Part shown: piece by piece, positions 35,736 through 44,007 of the stretch
How the letters are laid out: each line of letters begins with the position of its first letter
Position numbering within the stretch: position 1 is the first letter of the stretch
Notes under the pieces: generated by a model
The model's input: only the letters and a program-made list of their open reading frames with translations
Database searches by the model: none
Told to the model about the DNA's origin: nothing
Made by a program: the position numbers and the translations under genes
From: Tistlia consotensis USBA 355
GTDB lineage: Bacteria > Pseudomonadota > Alphaproteobacteria > Kiloniellales > DSM-21159
DNA: 64,000 nucleotides
Assembly: GCF_900177295.1 (NCBI RefSeq)
Contig: NZ_FWZX01000025.1
Span: 1 to 64,000, forward strand
Reading direction: 5' to 3'

Positions 35736-36188
35736 CTAGGGTGCCGTCGCCGCGGGCGGGTGGCTGTCGGCGAGGCACTGGGAGTGGTCGGCCAGGACCT
35801 CGATGACCCGGCAGTCGGCGACGCGGCCGCCGCGGCACTCCTCGATCATGCGCTCCAGCTCGGCCTTGAGGGAGGTCAGGCGGGCGATGCGGTTCTCGAC
35901 CTGCTGCAGTTGGGACCGGGCGATCGCGTCGGCGGCCTCGCAGGAGTGCGAGGGCCGGTCGGCGAGGCTGAGCAGCTCGCGGATGGCGTCGAGCGAGAAG
36001 CCGAGCTCGCGCCCGTGGCGGACGAAGGCCAGGCGGTCGAGGTGGGCCTGGCGGTAGAGCCGCTGGTTGCCCTCCGAGCGCTCGGGCTCGGGCAGCAGCC
36101 CGATCTGCTCGTAGTAGCGGACCGTCTGGACCTTGCAGCCGGTCCGCCGCGAGAGATCGCCGATGGTCAGCCTGCCGTCGCGCGCCAT
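35736..36188 (-). CDS. MerR-family heavy-metal regulator (CadR/PbrR/ZntR-like)
   Basis: A 150-residue activator. The winged helix LTIGDLSRRTGCKVQTVRYYE is at about residues 7-27 and a long dimerisation coil runs from 85 to 115. Metal-binding cysteines are in PSHSCEAAD, EECRGGRVADC and HSQC, the three-region pattern of Cd/Pb/Zn sensors. It is divergent from the P-type ATPase and separated from it by a promoter with a MerR dyad, so it should twist that promoter open when metal is bound. Confidence 0.88.
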   Translation of the reverse strand: MARDGRLTIGDLSRRTGCKVQTVRYYEQIGLLPEPERSEGNQRLYRQAHLDRLAFVRHGRELGFSLDAIRELLSLADRPSHSCEAADAIARSQLQQVENRIARLTSLKAELERMIEECRGGRVADCRVIEVLADHSQCLADSHPPAATAP

Positions 36189-36267
36189 GCCTCGACCCTC
36201 CAGTCTCTGTAGCTGTTCGAGTCCGATATGGGAGCGCCCGATTGCTCGGCAAGGCGGAGCGGGGGGC

Positions 36268-36298
36268 TTGAACCTACAGCGACTGTAGGTGCCATGTT
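36268..36298 (+). promoter_or_regulatory. MerR-type operator/promoter of the metal ATPase
   Basis: TTGAAC (36268-36273) and CATGTT (36293-36298) are separated by 19 bp, the over-long spacer typical of MerR-activated promoters. Within it lies the perfect dyad CCTACAG-CGA-CTGTAGG (36273-36289). It stands 36 nt before the ATPase start. Confidence 0.85.
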
Positions 36299-36333
36299 GC
36301 TTCCGACGGTTACGCACCGGAAGGACGAGGAGC

Positions 36334-38685
36334 ATGCCCGAACCGAAGCAGGGCGCCTGCTGTGGCCGATCCTGCGCCGAGGAGCCGGCCCAGGCGCACG
36401 CCCATGGCCACGACCACGGCTGCTGCGACGGCGGACCGTCGCAGGCCGACGGCTGGAACGCCGGCGCCGGCAGCGCGCGCCAGACCTTCAAGGTCCGGGG
36501 GCTGGACTGCGCCGAGGAGGTCGCGATCCTGAAGCGCGCGCTCGGCCCCCTGGTCGGCGGCGGCGAGCACCTGGCCTTCGACGTGCTGAACGGCCGCATG
36601 ATGGTGCTGCCGGAGGCCGGGCCGGTTTCGCCGGAGCAGGTCTGCGCGGCGGTCGCGCGCACCGGCATGACCGCCGAGCTGTGGCGGGCGGGACGGCAGG
36701 ACAGCGGGGCCGAGGCGAGGCACCGCCGCCTGCAGCTCTGGTTCACGGCCCTGAGCGGGGCCTGCCTGCTCGCCGGCCTGCTGCTCCACGTCGCGCTCGC
36801 CGGCGGCCTCGCCGCGGCGCTGCGGCTGTTCGGCGACCACGGCGCCGCCGGCATGCCCTGGCCGGAGGTCGCGGCCTACGCGCTCGCGATCGGCTTCGGT
36901 CTGCGCTTCGTGCTGCCCAAGGCCTGGTTCGCGGCCCGGCGCCTGAGGCCGGACATGAACCTGCTGATGGTCGTCGCCATCGCCGGCGCGCTCGCCATCG
37001 GCGAGCCTTTCGAGGCGGCGACGGTCGCCTTCCTCTTCACCCTGTCGCTGGCGCTCGAGGGCTGGAGCGTCGGGCGCGCCCGCCATGCCATCTCGGCGCT
37101 GCTCGACCTGGCGCCGCCGACGGCGCTGGTGACGGACGGCGAGGGCCGGGAGCGCGTGCTGCCGGCGGCCCAGGTGCCGGTCGGCGCGCACTTCCTGGTC
37201 AGGCCGGGACAGCGGATCCCGCTCGACGGCCGGATCGTCGAGGGCGGCAGCGGCGTCGACCAGGCGCCGATCACCGGCGAGTCCCTGCCGGTCTGGAAGC
37301 AGGCCGGCGACGCGGTCTTCGCCGGCACGATCAACGGCGACGGCCTGCTCGAGGTCGAGAGCAGCAAGGCCGCCGAGGACACGACGCTCGCGCGCATCAT
37401 CCGCATGGTCGAGGAGGCGCACGGCCGGCGCGCCCGGGTCGAGCAGTGGGTCGAGCGCTTCGCCGCGGTCTACACCCCGGCGGTCATCGGGCTGGCGCTC
37501 GCCGTCTTCTTGCTGCCGCCGCTGCTCCTCGGCGGCGCCTGGGCCGTGTGGTTCTACCGGGCGCTGGTGCTGCTGGTCATCGCCTGTCCCTGCGCGCTGG
37601 TCATCTCGACGCCGGTCGGCATCGTCGCCGCGCTGGCCGCCGCGGCGCGCCAGGGCGTGCTGGTCAAGGGCGGCGTCTTCCTCGAGCTGCCGGCCCGGCT
37701 GCGCGCGCTCGCCTTCGACAAGACCGGCACCCTGACCCGCGGCCGGCCGGAGGTGGTCGCCGTGGTGCCGCTGAACGGGCACAGCCGCGAGGAGCTGCTG
37801 GAGCGCGCCGCCGCCCTGGAGGCGCACAGCACCCATCCGCTGGCCCGCGCGGTCCGCGAGCAGGCCGCCGCCTGCGGCATCGCGCCGGCCCCGGCGAGCG
37901 AGCTGCAGGTCCTGCAGGGCAGGGGCGTCACCGGCCGCTTCGGCGGCGAGCCCTTCTGGCTCGGCTCGCACCGCTACCTGGTCGAGCGCGGCCGGGAGGA
38001 CCCGGAGGCCTCGGCGCGGGCGGAGGCCCTGGAGCGCGACGGCAGGACGGTGGTCGCGATCGGCAACGAGCGGCACGTCTGCGGCCTGCTGGCCATCGCC
38101 GACAGCCTGCGGCCGGGGGCGGCGGAGACGCTGCGGGCGCTGCGCGCTGCCGGCATCGGGCACCTCGTCATGCTGACCGGCGACAACCGCGCGACCGCCG
38201 AGGCGATCGCCCGGCAGGCCGGCATCGACGAGGTGCAGGCCGAGCTGCTGCCCGAGGACAAGGTCGCGGCGGTCGAGGCGCTGGTCGAGCGCCACGGCGC
38301 GGTCGCCATGGTCGGCGACGGCGTCAACGACGCGCCGGCCATGGCCCGCGCCCGGCTCGGCATCGCCATGGGAGCGGCCGGCAGCGACGCCGCGATCGAG
38401 ACCGCGGACATCGCGCTGATGACCGACGACCTGGAGCGGCTGCCCTGGCTGATCGCCCATTCGCGGCGGACGCTCGGGGTGATCCGCCAGAACATCGTCT
38501 TCGCCCTGGCGGTCAAGGCGGCCTTCGTCGTGCTGACCTTCCTCGGCGTCGCGACGCTGTGGGGCGCCATCGCCGCCGACGTCGGCGCCTCGCTGCTGGT
38601 CGTGCTGAACGCGCTGCGGCTGCTGCGGGCGGCGACACCGGCGCAAGACCTGGAGCGGGGTGCCGCGGCCGGGCCGGGGGAGTGA
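36334..38685 (+). CDS. Zn/Cd/Pb-exporting P1B-type ATPase (ZntA/CadA-like)
   Basis: A 783-residue inner-membrane metal pump. The N-terminus is Cys/His-rich (CCGRSC, HAHGHDHGCC) and is followed by a metal-binding-like domain with GLDCAEEV (C59). Catalytic elements are TGESLP, membrane CPC (about 418-420), the phosphorylated Asp in DKTGTLT (D462), THPLARAV and GDGVNDAPAM. CPC and the DCAEE-type N-terminal site point to divalent Zn, Cd or Pb rather than copper. GAGGAG precedes the ATG. The MerR gene next door and its operator give metal-dependent induction. Confidence 0.92.
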   Translation: MPEPKQGACCGRSCAEEPAQAHAHGHDHGCCDGGPSQADGWNAGAGSARQTFKVRGLDCAEEVAILKRALGPLVGGGEHLAFDVLNGRMMVLPEAGPVSPEQVCAAVARTGMTAELWRAGRQDSGAEARHRRLQLWFTALSGACLLAGLLLHVALAGGLAAALRLFGDHGAAGMPWPEVAAYALAIGFGLRFVLPKAWFAARRLRPDMNLLMVVAIAGALAIGEPFEAATVAFLFTLSLALEGWSVGRARHAISALLDLAPPTALVTDGEGRERVLPAAQVPVGAHFLVRPGQRIPLDGRIVEGGSGVDQAPITGESLPVWKQAGDAVFAGTINGDGLLEVESSKAAEDTTLARIIRMVEEAHGRRARVEQWVERFAAVYTPAVIGLALAVFLLPPLLLGGAWAVWFYRALVLLVIACPCALVISTPVGIVAALAAAARQGVLVKGGVFLELPARLRALAFDKTGTLTRGRPEVVAVVPLNGHSREELLERAAALEAHSTHPLARAVREQAAACGIAPAPASELQVLQGRGVTGRFGGEPFWLGSHRYLVERGREDPEASARAEALERDGRTVVAIGNERHVCGLLAIADSLRPGAAETLRALRAAGIGHLVMLTGDNRATAEAIARQAGIDEVQAELLPEDKVAAVEALVERHGAVAMVGDGVNDAPAMARARLGIAMGAAGSDAAIETADIALMTDDLERLPWLIAHSRRTLGVIRQNIVFALAVKAAFVVLTFLGVATLWGAIAADVGASLLVVLNALRLLRAATPAQDLERGAAAGPGE

Positions 38686-38710
38686 CCCCCGCAGCCCGGC
38701 CGGCGGTCCG

Positions 38711-41143
38711 CTACCAGGCGTACTTCAGCGTGCCGAGGACGCTGCGGCGGTCGCCGTAGTAGACCGAGCCGTAGTAGTTCGTCGTCACGTACTGGTTGTC
38801 GAAGAGGTTGGTGACGTTGACGCCGACGCTGACGTGGTCGGTCAGCCGGTAGTCGAGGGCCGCGTCGACCACCGCGTAGGAGTCGATCTTCACCGTGTTG
38901 GCGTCGTCGCCGAAGGTCGAGCCGACGTAGCGCACGCCGGCGCCGAGGGTCAGGTCGCCGCGCGATCCGCTGCCCGGGATGGTGTGGTCGATCCACAGCG
39001 AGGCGAGGTGCCGGGGCACGTCGGCCGGCCGGTTGCCGGCGTTGCCCTGGATGCCGTCCTCGACGATCTCGGCGTCCCAGTAGGTGTAGGCGAGCAGCAG
39101 GTCGGTGCGCGCGTCCAGGGTCAGGCGGCCCTCGAACTCGACGCCGCGGGTGCGGACCTCGCCGATCTGCCGCTGCTCGACCGGGCTGACGTAGCTCGGC
39201 ACGTTGGTCTGGGTCAGGTCGAAGAAGGCGAGGGTGAAGAGGCTGTCCGGGCCGAGCGGACGGAACTTCACGCCGGCCTCGTACTGCGTGCCCTCCTGGG
39301 GCTCCAGGCTGCCGGTCACGGCATAGGTGCCGACCAGCGGCTGGAAGGATTCCGAGTAGTTGCCGTAGAGCGACAGGTCGTCGGTGACCTTGTAGGTCAG
39401 GCCGGCGCGCTTGGTGAGGTCGCTCGCCGTCGTCGCGTCGCTGGTGCCGCTGTCGAGGTGGTCGATCCTGGTGTCGACGTAGTCGTAGCGGCCGCCGAGC
39501 GTGACGATCCAGCGGTCGTCGAAGGTCAGCTGCTCCTGGGCGTAGACCCCGTAGGCGTTCTGCACCGGGCGCCAGTCGAGATAGGGGGACAGGCTGACGC
39601 AGGAGCGCCCGCAGTAGACCGGGTCGTCGATGTCGATGCCCGGTGCGCTGCCGTAGAGCGCGGTCTCGCGGTTGTTGTCGTAGGTATAGTCGAAGCCGAC
39701 CAGCGTCTTGCTGTCGACCGTCGTCCAGGAGCGGTCGAGCTGGAGCTGCGTGTCGATGCCGAAGCGGTTGACGCTGCCGTCCACCGAGAAGGCCTCGCGC
39801 GGGACGCTCGGGTCGGTCGAGCCGCCGTAGACCTGCTCGTAGTCCAGGTCGAGATGGGTGTAGCGCGCGTTCTGCCGGACCGTCAGGCCGTTCCCGAAGT
39901 CGTGGGAGAAGAGGTAGCCGACGTCGGCCTGGCGGGTGTCGAACTTGTTGAAGTCCGGCTCGCCGAGGAAGCTGTCGGGGTCGACGTCGGCCCTGGCCGG
40001 GAAGCCGTAGCCGGCGTTGCCGTCGCGCTCGTAGTAGTCGGTCAGGATGGTCAGGGAGGTCGCGTCGTTCGGCCGGAAGGTCAGGGCCGGGGCGAGGTAG
40101 CGCCGGTCGTCGTTGGAGTAGTCGGCGCCGTGGTCGCCGTCCTGCCAGAGCGCGGTCAGGCGGTAGCTCCAGACACCCTCGGCGTCGAGCGGGCCGCCGA
40201 AATCGGCGGCGCCGGCGACGTGGCCCTCGCCGAAGGTGCCGTGGATCTCGCCCTGGGTCGCCTCCGGCGGGCGCTTGGTGATGGCGTTGACGAGGCCGCC
40301 CGGGCCGTTGAGCCCGAACAGGCTCGAGGTCGAGCCCTTGAGCACGTCGATCTGCTGCAGGCCGTAGGGCTCGAGCCGGCTCGCCGTCCAGCCGGCGATC
40401 CGCATCGACAGCCCGTCGCGATAGGTGCCGAGCGAGGTCTGGTCGAAGCCGCGGATGCGGAAGAAGTCGTAGCGGTCGTCGGAGCCGTACTCGTCGACCG
40501 AGACGCTGGAGGTGTAGGCGAGCGCCTGCTGCAGGTCCTGGACGTTGCGCGTCTCCAGGTCCTTCTGGGTGATCACCGAGACCGAGGCCGGGGTGTCGAT
40601 GAGCGGCGTGTCGGTCTTGTCCGCCGTCGCGCTGCGCGAGGCGACCACGCTGCCGGTGACTGGCCCGTAGGGCGAGCCGGCCTCGGCCTGGACGCGGATC
40701 GGGCCGAGCCGGGTCGGCCCGTCAGCCCCGTCCAGGCTCGCCTTCTCGACGGCGACCGTCGAGCGGTCGGACAGGCCGTAGCCGAGGCCGCTGCCGGCGA
40801 GCAGGCGGTCGAGCGCCTGCTCGGCCGTCATCCGGCCGCGCACCGCCGGGGCGGGGAGGCCGCGCACGAGGGCGCCGTCCACGGTCACCTGCAGTCCGGC
40901 CTGCTGACCGAACAGCGCCAGGGCGCTGGTCATCGGCTGGGCCGGGATGTCGAAGGCGTGCTCGCCGCCCAGCGCGCTCAGCGCGCCCGGCCGGCTCTCA
41001 GCGACGGCTCGCTGCGCGACCGCCTGCTGTGCCCAGGCGGGCGCCGCCGCCGGCAGCGGCGCGAGTGCCGTCATCATCAGCGCGCCGGCGAGCACCTGCC
41101 GCCGGGCGCGGCCGCGCGCGGCGGCCTTTCCCCCTCTTGCCAT
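38711..41143 (-). CDS. TonB-dependent siderophore receptor with STN signalling domain
   Basis: An 810-residue outer-membrane receptor. The signal peptide (about 1-37) is followed by an STN domain (about 60-115: FDIPAQPMTSALALFGQQAGL...GRMTAEQALDRLLAGSGL), which talks to the periplasmic part of FecR. Then come a plug domain (DTPASVSVITQKDLE, GPGGLVNAITKRPP) and a 22-strand barrel ending in aromatic Trp (LGTLKYAW). The ATG at 41143 has GGGGGAG 7 nt upstream. With the FecR and sigma genes behind it, this is a FecA/FpvA-type transducing receptor for a ferric siderophore, probably hydroxamate-type (inference). Confidence 0.92.
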   Translation of the reverse strand: MARGGKAAARGRARRQVLAGALMMTALAPLPAAAPAWAQQAVAQRAVAESRPGALSALGGEHAFDIPAQPMTSALALFGQQAGLQVTVDGALVRGLPAPAVRGRMTAEQALDRLLAGSGLGYGLSDRSTVAVEKASLDGADGPTRLGPIRVQAEAGSPYGPVTGSVVASRSATADKTDTPLIDTPASVSVITQKDLETRNVQDLQQALAYTSSVSVDEYGSDDRYDFFRIRGFDQTSLGTYRDGLSMRIAGWTASRLEPYGLQQIDVLKGSTSSLFGLNGPGGLVNAITKRPPEATQGEIHGTFGEGHVAGAADFGGPLDAEGVWSYRLTALWQDGDHGADYSNDDRRYLAPALTFRPNDATSLTILTDYYERDGNAGYGFPARADVDPDSFLGEPDFNKFDTRQADVGYLFSHDFGNGLTVRQNARYTHLDLDYEQVYGGSTDPSVPREAFSVDGSVNRFGIDTQLQLDRSWTTVDSKTLVGFDYTYDNNRETALYGSAPGIDIDDPVYCGRSCVSLSPYLDWRPVQNAYGVYAQEQLTFDDRWIVTLGGRYDYVDTRIDHLDSGTSDATTASDLTKRAGLTYKVTDDLSLYGNYSESFQPLVGTYAVTGSLEPQEGTQYEAGVKFRPLGPDSLFTLAFFDLTQTNVPSYVSPVEQRQIGEVRTRGVEFEGRLTLDARTDLLLAYTYWDAEIVEDGIQGNAGNRPADVPRHLASLWIDHTIPGSGSRGDLTLGAGVRYVGSTFGDDANTVKIDSYAVVDAALDYRLTDHVSVGVNVTNLFDNQYVTTNYYGSVYYGDRRSVLGTLKYAW

Positions 41144-41283
41144 CGAAGATCTCCCCCTCGGGTCCAACGGATCGGAATAGATGCGAATGCGTCTCACTCG
41201 CGTTCAATCGACGAAACGTCGGCCGGGAGTGAATTTTCAAGGAAAGCGCGCCGGCGGCCGCCAAGACGCCGGGCGGCCGTGGC

Positions 41284-42315
41284 TCAGGACGCCGAAACGA
41301 CCAGGATCCAGGGGGTGAGCTCGCGCACCACGGCGTTCTGTGCCCGGGCGATGCCGCGCAGGGCGGCGCGGGGGTCGGCGAGGTCGTAGACGCCGGTCAC
41401 GGGGCGTCCGGCGAGTCCGCCGCCGGTCACGATGATCGCGCCCGGAAAGTAGGGGCGCAGCCGGTCGACCAGCTCGCCCAGGGGCTGGTCCTGGGCGATC
41501 AGGCGGTAGCGGCGCCAGGCCGCGACCTGACCGGCCGGCAGCCGGCCGCGCTCGATCCCGCCGCCGGGGAGCACGCGCGCCGTCTCACCGGCCCGGAGCG
41601 TCTCGGCCAGCGGCGGCGAGACCTCCGCGTCGTCCAGGCGTACCGAGCCGTGCGCCACGGCGACCGCCGTGCCGTCCCGGTCCTGCCGAACCTCGAAGCC
41701 GGTGCCGAGGACCGTGACCTCGACCGCCTCCGAGGCGACGCGGAAGGGCCGCTCCGGGTCGGGCGCGACCTCGAAGAAGGCCGTGCCGCGCAGCAGCTCG
41801 ACCCGCCGGTCGGACCCGCCGTAGGCAATGCGCAGGGCGCTCTCCGGCGCCAGGGTGACGCGGCTGCCGTCGGCGAGGCGCAAGGCCTTCGTCTCTGCCG
41901 TTCCGGTCGCCTGGTCCGCCTGCAGCTCGATCGCGAGCCTCGGCGCGTAGAGAACCGCCGACAGGCAGGCCGCGGCCGCGAGGCCGCCGAGGGCAGCGAG
42001 GCCCAGGGCCTGCCGCCGGCCGAGGCGTCCGGCCGGCCGAGCGCTCGACCGGCCGGCCTCGGCCTGGCGGGCACCGGACCGCAGCCGGGTCAGGGCGGGC
42101 TGCCAGAGTGCGGCAAGGGCCGGCGCCCCGCCGTCGATCGCGGCGACGGTCCGCCGGGTCTGCTCCCAGGCGGAGGCGTTGACGGGGCTCCGGCGCAGCC
42201 AGTCGCGGAAGCGCCGCAGCAGCTCGCGGTCCTCGGGCGCGTCCTGCAACAGGATCAGCCAGTCGGTCGCCTCGCGCGCGGCCCGCGCCGGGATCGGATC
42301 TTCGCTCGCCGCCAT
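41284..42315 (-). CDS. FecR-family anti-sigma/signal relay protein
   Basis: A 343-residue single-pass membrane protein. The cytoplasmic N-terminus has the family's Trp-rich region (AREATDWLILLQ, RRFRDWLRRSPVNASAWEQ). It is followed by one membrane helix (LGLAALGGLAAAACLSAVLYA, about 100-120), the FecR domain (LRLADGSRVTLAPESAL...GTAFFEVAPDPERPF) and a C-terminal STN-like secretin domain. It links the receptor to the sigma factor encoded upstream. I chose the ATG at 42315 (MAASEDP); an in-frame ATG at 42387 would add 24 residues. Confidence 0.88.
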   Translation of the reverse strand: MAASEDPIPARAAREATDWLILLQDAPEDRELLRRFRDWLRRSPVNASAWEQTRRTVAAIDGGAPALAALWQPALTRLRSGARQAEAGRSSARPAGRLGRRQALGLAALGGLAAAACLSAVLYAPRLAIELQADQATGTAETKALRLADGSRVTLAPESALRIAYGGSDRRVELLRGTAFFEVAPDPERPFRVASEAVEVTVLGTGFEVRQDRDGTAVAVAHGSVRLDDAEVSPPLAETLRAGETARVLPGGGIERGRLPAGQVAAWRRYRLIAQDQPLGELVDRLRPYFPGAIIVTGGGLAGRPVTGVYDLADPRAALRGIARAQNAVVRELTPWILVVSAS

Positions 42316-42439
42316 GCTCCTGCCTCGGTGCCGGCCGTCGCCGGCTCGGGCCGGCGCGGCCTCGGGGTCTGAGTCGCTGGGCGTCATGATCACCAAACGC
42401 ATCGAGGCGCACCTTTTCCACGACAATCTGGGGACGCCG

Positions 42440-42952
42440 TCATCGCCGGCCGCGCCGCCGCTTGCAGTGCTCGATCCCCTCGGCGACCAGCTTGTGGGCC
42501 AGGGGCACGGAGATGCCGAGAAGGGCGGCGATCTCTCGCAGCTTCGCGCCGCCGAAGCGATGCATCTCGCAGGCGATCCGGGTGCGCTCCGGCAGCTCCG
42601 CCATCGCCGCCATGACCAGCGCGTACTCGTCCTTGTAGAGGGCCACGGTCTCCGGGTCGGGGGCGGTGTCCGGAGAGGTCCGGGCGACCGCCTCGAAATC
42701 GGCCGCGGCCGTTAGCCGTCCCTCGCGGGCCATGCGGCGCCGGCTGTCCAGCGCCAGGTTGCGGACGATCCGGTAGAGATAGCCCGTGGCGTCCTCGAGG
42801 AAGCGTCCCCGCGAGGCCTGGTCGAAGCGCAGCCAGGCCTCCTGCACCAGGTCCTCGGCCTGGACCCGGCTGCCGACGATGCTGCTCGCGTAGTTGACCA
42901 GGGCAGGGCGGTGCGCGGTGAACAGGGCAAGGGTTTTCGGGTCCCTGGACAA
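42440..42952 (-). CDS. FecI/PvdS-type ECF sigma factor
   Basis: A 170-residue extracytoplasmic-function sigma factor. Region 2 is SSIVGSRVQAEDLVQEAWLRF...LYRIVRNLALDSRRR and region 4 is MAELPERTRIACEMHRFGG...REIAALLGISVPLAHKLV. It directs RNA polymerase to the receptor promoter when the ferric siderophore is sensed. The likely start is TTG at 42952 with AGAGG upstream; the frame is open further upstream but contains a Fur-like box rather than coding character. The fecI-fecR-receptor order on one strand matches iron transport modules. Confidence 0.85.
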   Translation of the reverse strand: MSRDPKTLALFTAHRPALVNYASSIVGSRVQAEDLVQEAWLRFDQASRGRFLEDATGYLYRIVRNLALDSRRRMAREGRLTAAADFEAVARTSPDTAPDPETVALYKDEYALVMAAMAELPERTRIACEMHRFGGAKLREIAALLGISVPLAHKLVAEGIEHCKRRRGRR

Positions 42953-43075
42953 GGTCGCCTCTTCTTCGGCGACCGGCCCCCCTAGGGGGAGTCCGCGCCG
43001 GCTACCGGCAGAGCTCGGCACGGGGCGCCCTCCGGACCGGGACGGCGTGCCGATCCGCCGCCGGGGCAGAATAAT

Positions 43076-43094
43076 GAGAATGATAATCTTTCGC
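43076..43094. promoter_or_regulatory. Fur-like box upstream of the ECF sigma gene
   Basis: GAGAATGATAATCTTTCGC matches 15 of 19 positions of the classical Fur box (GATAATGATAATCATTATC) and is part of a strikingly AT-rich island (43071-43102) in GC-rich DNA. It lies in the 329-nt gap between the divergent sigma factor and pentapeptide genes, about 125 nt upstream of the sigma start; nothing else was identified in that gap. Confidence 0.65.
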
Positions 43095-43281
43095 AATAAA
43101 TCCCGCGAGGTGCCCGGAGGGCACCGCCTGTCGGCCGGGCTTGATGTCCCTCGCGGGCAGGCGCGATACTCGCCCGAGACGCGACAGGGAGGTGCGGACC
43201 CTCCGACCGTCACCGGAGCCCGGGTGACCGGCCGCGCGCCCCGCGGCCCGCCCAACGACGACAAACGCCGAGGGAGCGTCC

Positions 43282-43989
43282 ATGCCGAAGCTTCGCAACC
43301 TCCTGCTCGCAGGCGCCGCCATGCTGCTGCTGGGCGCCGGGCTCGCCGCCGAGGCGCGGGCCGACTGCGAGGCCTCGCCGGCGCCGGGGGTCGACTGGAG
43401 CGTCTGCCGCAAGACCGGCCTGATCCTGCGCGGCCAGGACCTGACCGGCGCGAAGCTGCAGGGCGCCGACCTCGCCCGCAGCGACCTCTCCAGGGCGGTC
43501 CTGGCGCGGGCCTCGCTGACCAAGGCGGGGCTGTCGCGCACCACCCTGAAGGATGCCGACCTGAGCGGCGCCGACCTGTCCAAGGCGCACGGCGCGCGCA
43601 CCGACTTCGGCGGGGCCAGGCTGACCGGGGCCAATCTGACCAAGGCGGAGCTGAGCCGGGCCGATTTCTCGGGCGCCCAGCTCGCCGGCGCGGACCTCCA
43701 GAAGGCCGAGCTCGGCCGGTCCGACCTGAGCGGCGCTGACCTGGAAGGCGCCGACCTCAGCGGCAGCTACCTGGCGCGTGTGCGCTTCAAGGACGCGCGG
43801 CTGGCGAAGGCGAACCTGACCGACGCCTACCTGCAGCTGGCCAGCCTGGCCGGCACCGACCTGTCCGAGGCCGTCGGGCTGACCGCGGCGCAGCTCGCCG
43901 AGAGCTGCGGCGACGAGACCACGAAGCTGCCGGCCGGTCTCGCGCGGCCGGCCGCCTGGCCCTGCAGCGGCGGCGATTCGACGAACTGA
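43282..43989 (+). CDS. Secreted pentapeptide-repeat protein
   Basis: A 235-residue protein with a Sec signal peptide (1-27, cleaved near AEARA-D). About 26 A(D/N)LxxA-type pentapeptides follow (for example ADLARSDLSRAVLARASLTK), predicting a right-handed quadrilateral beta-helix in the periplasm. Cysteines are present before and after the helix (CEASPAPGVDWSVC; ESCGDE...WPCSG) and may cap it by disulfides. Function is unknown. It is divergent from the iron sigma gene and could share the Fur-like box. Confidence 0.82.
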   Translation: MPKLRNLLLAGAAMLLLGAGLAAEARADCEASPAPGVDWSVCRKTGLILRGQDLTGAKLQGADLARSDLSRAVLARASLTKAGLSRTTLKDADLSGADLSKAHGARTDFGGARLTGANLTKAELSRADFSGAQLAGADLQKAELGRSDLSGADLEGADLSGSYLARVRFKDARLAKANLTDAYLQLASLAGTDLSEAVGLTAAQLAESCGDETTKLPAGLARPAAWPCSGGDSTN

Positions 43990-44007
43990 CCGCCGCCGCG
44001 GAGGGCC

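Noticed and set aside
41144-41283. A second Fur-like or FecI-type promoter element upstream of the TonB receptor
   Set aside because: ATGCGAATGCGTCTCACTCGC has some resemblance to iron boxes, but too few positions match to claim a site.
38660-41389. A 909-codon plus-strand frame opposite the TonB receptor
   Set aside because: Its composition (Val/Gly/Arg/Asp runs) is that of an antisense shadow. The receptor frame has a signal peptide, STN, plug and terminal aromatic residue.
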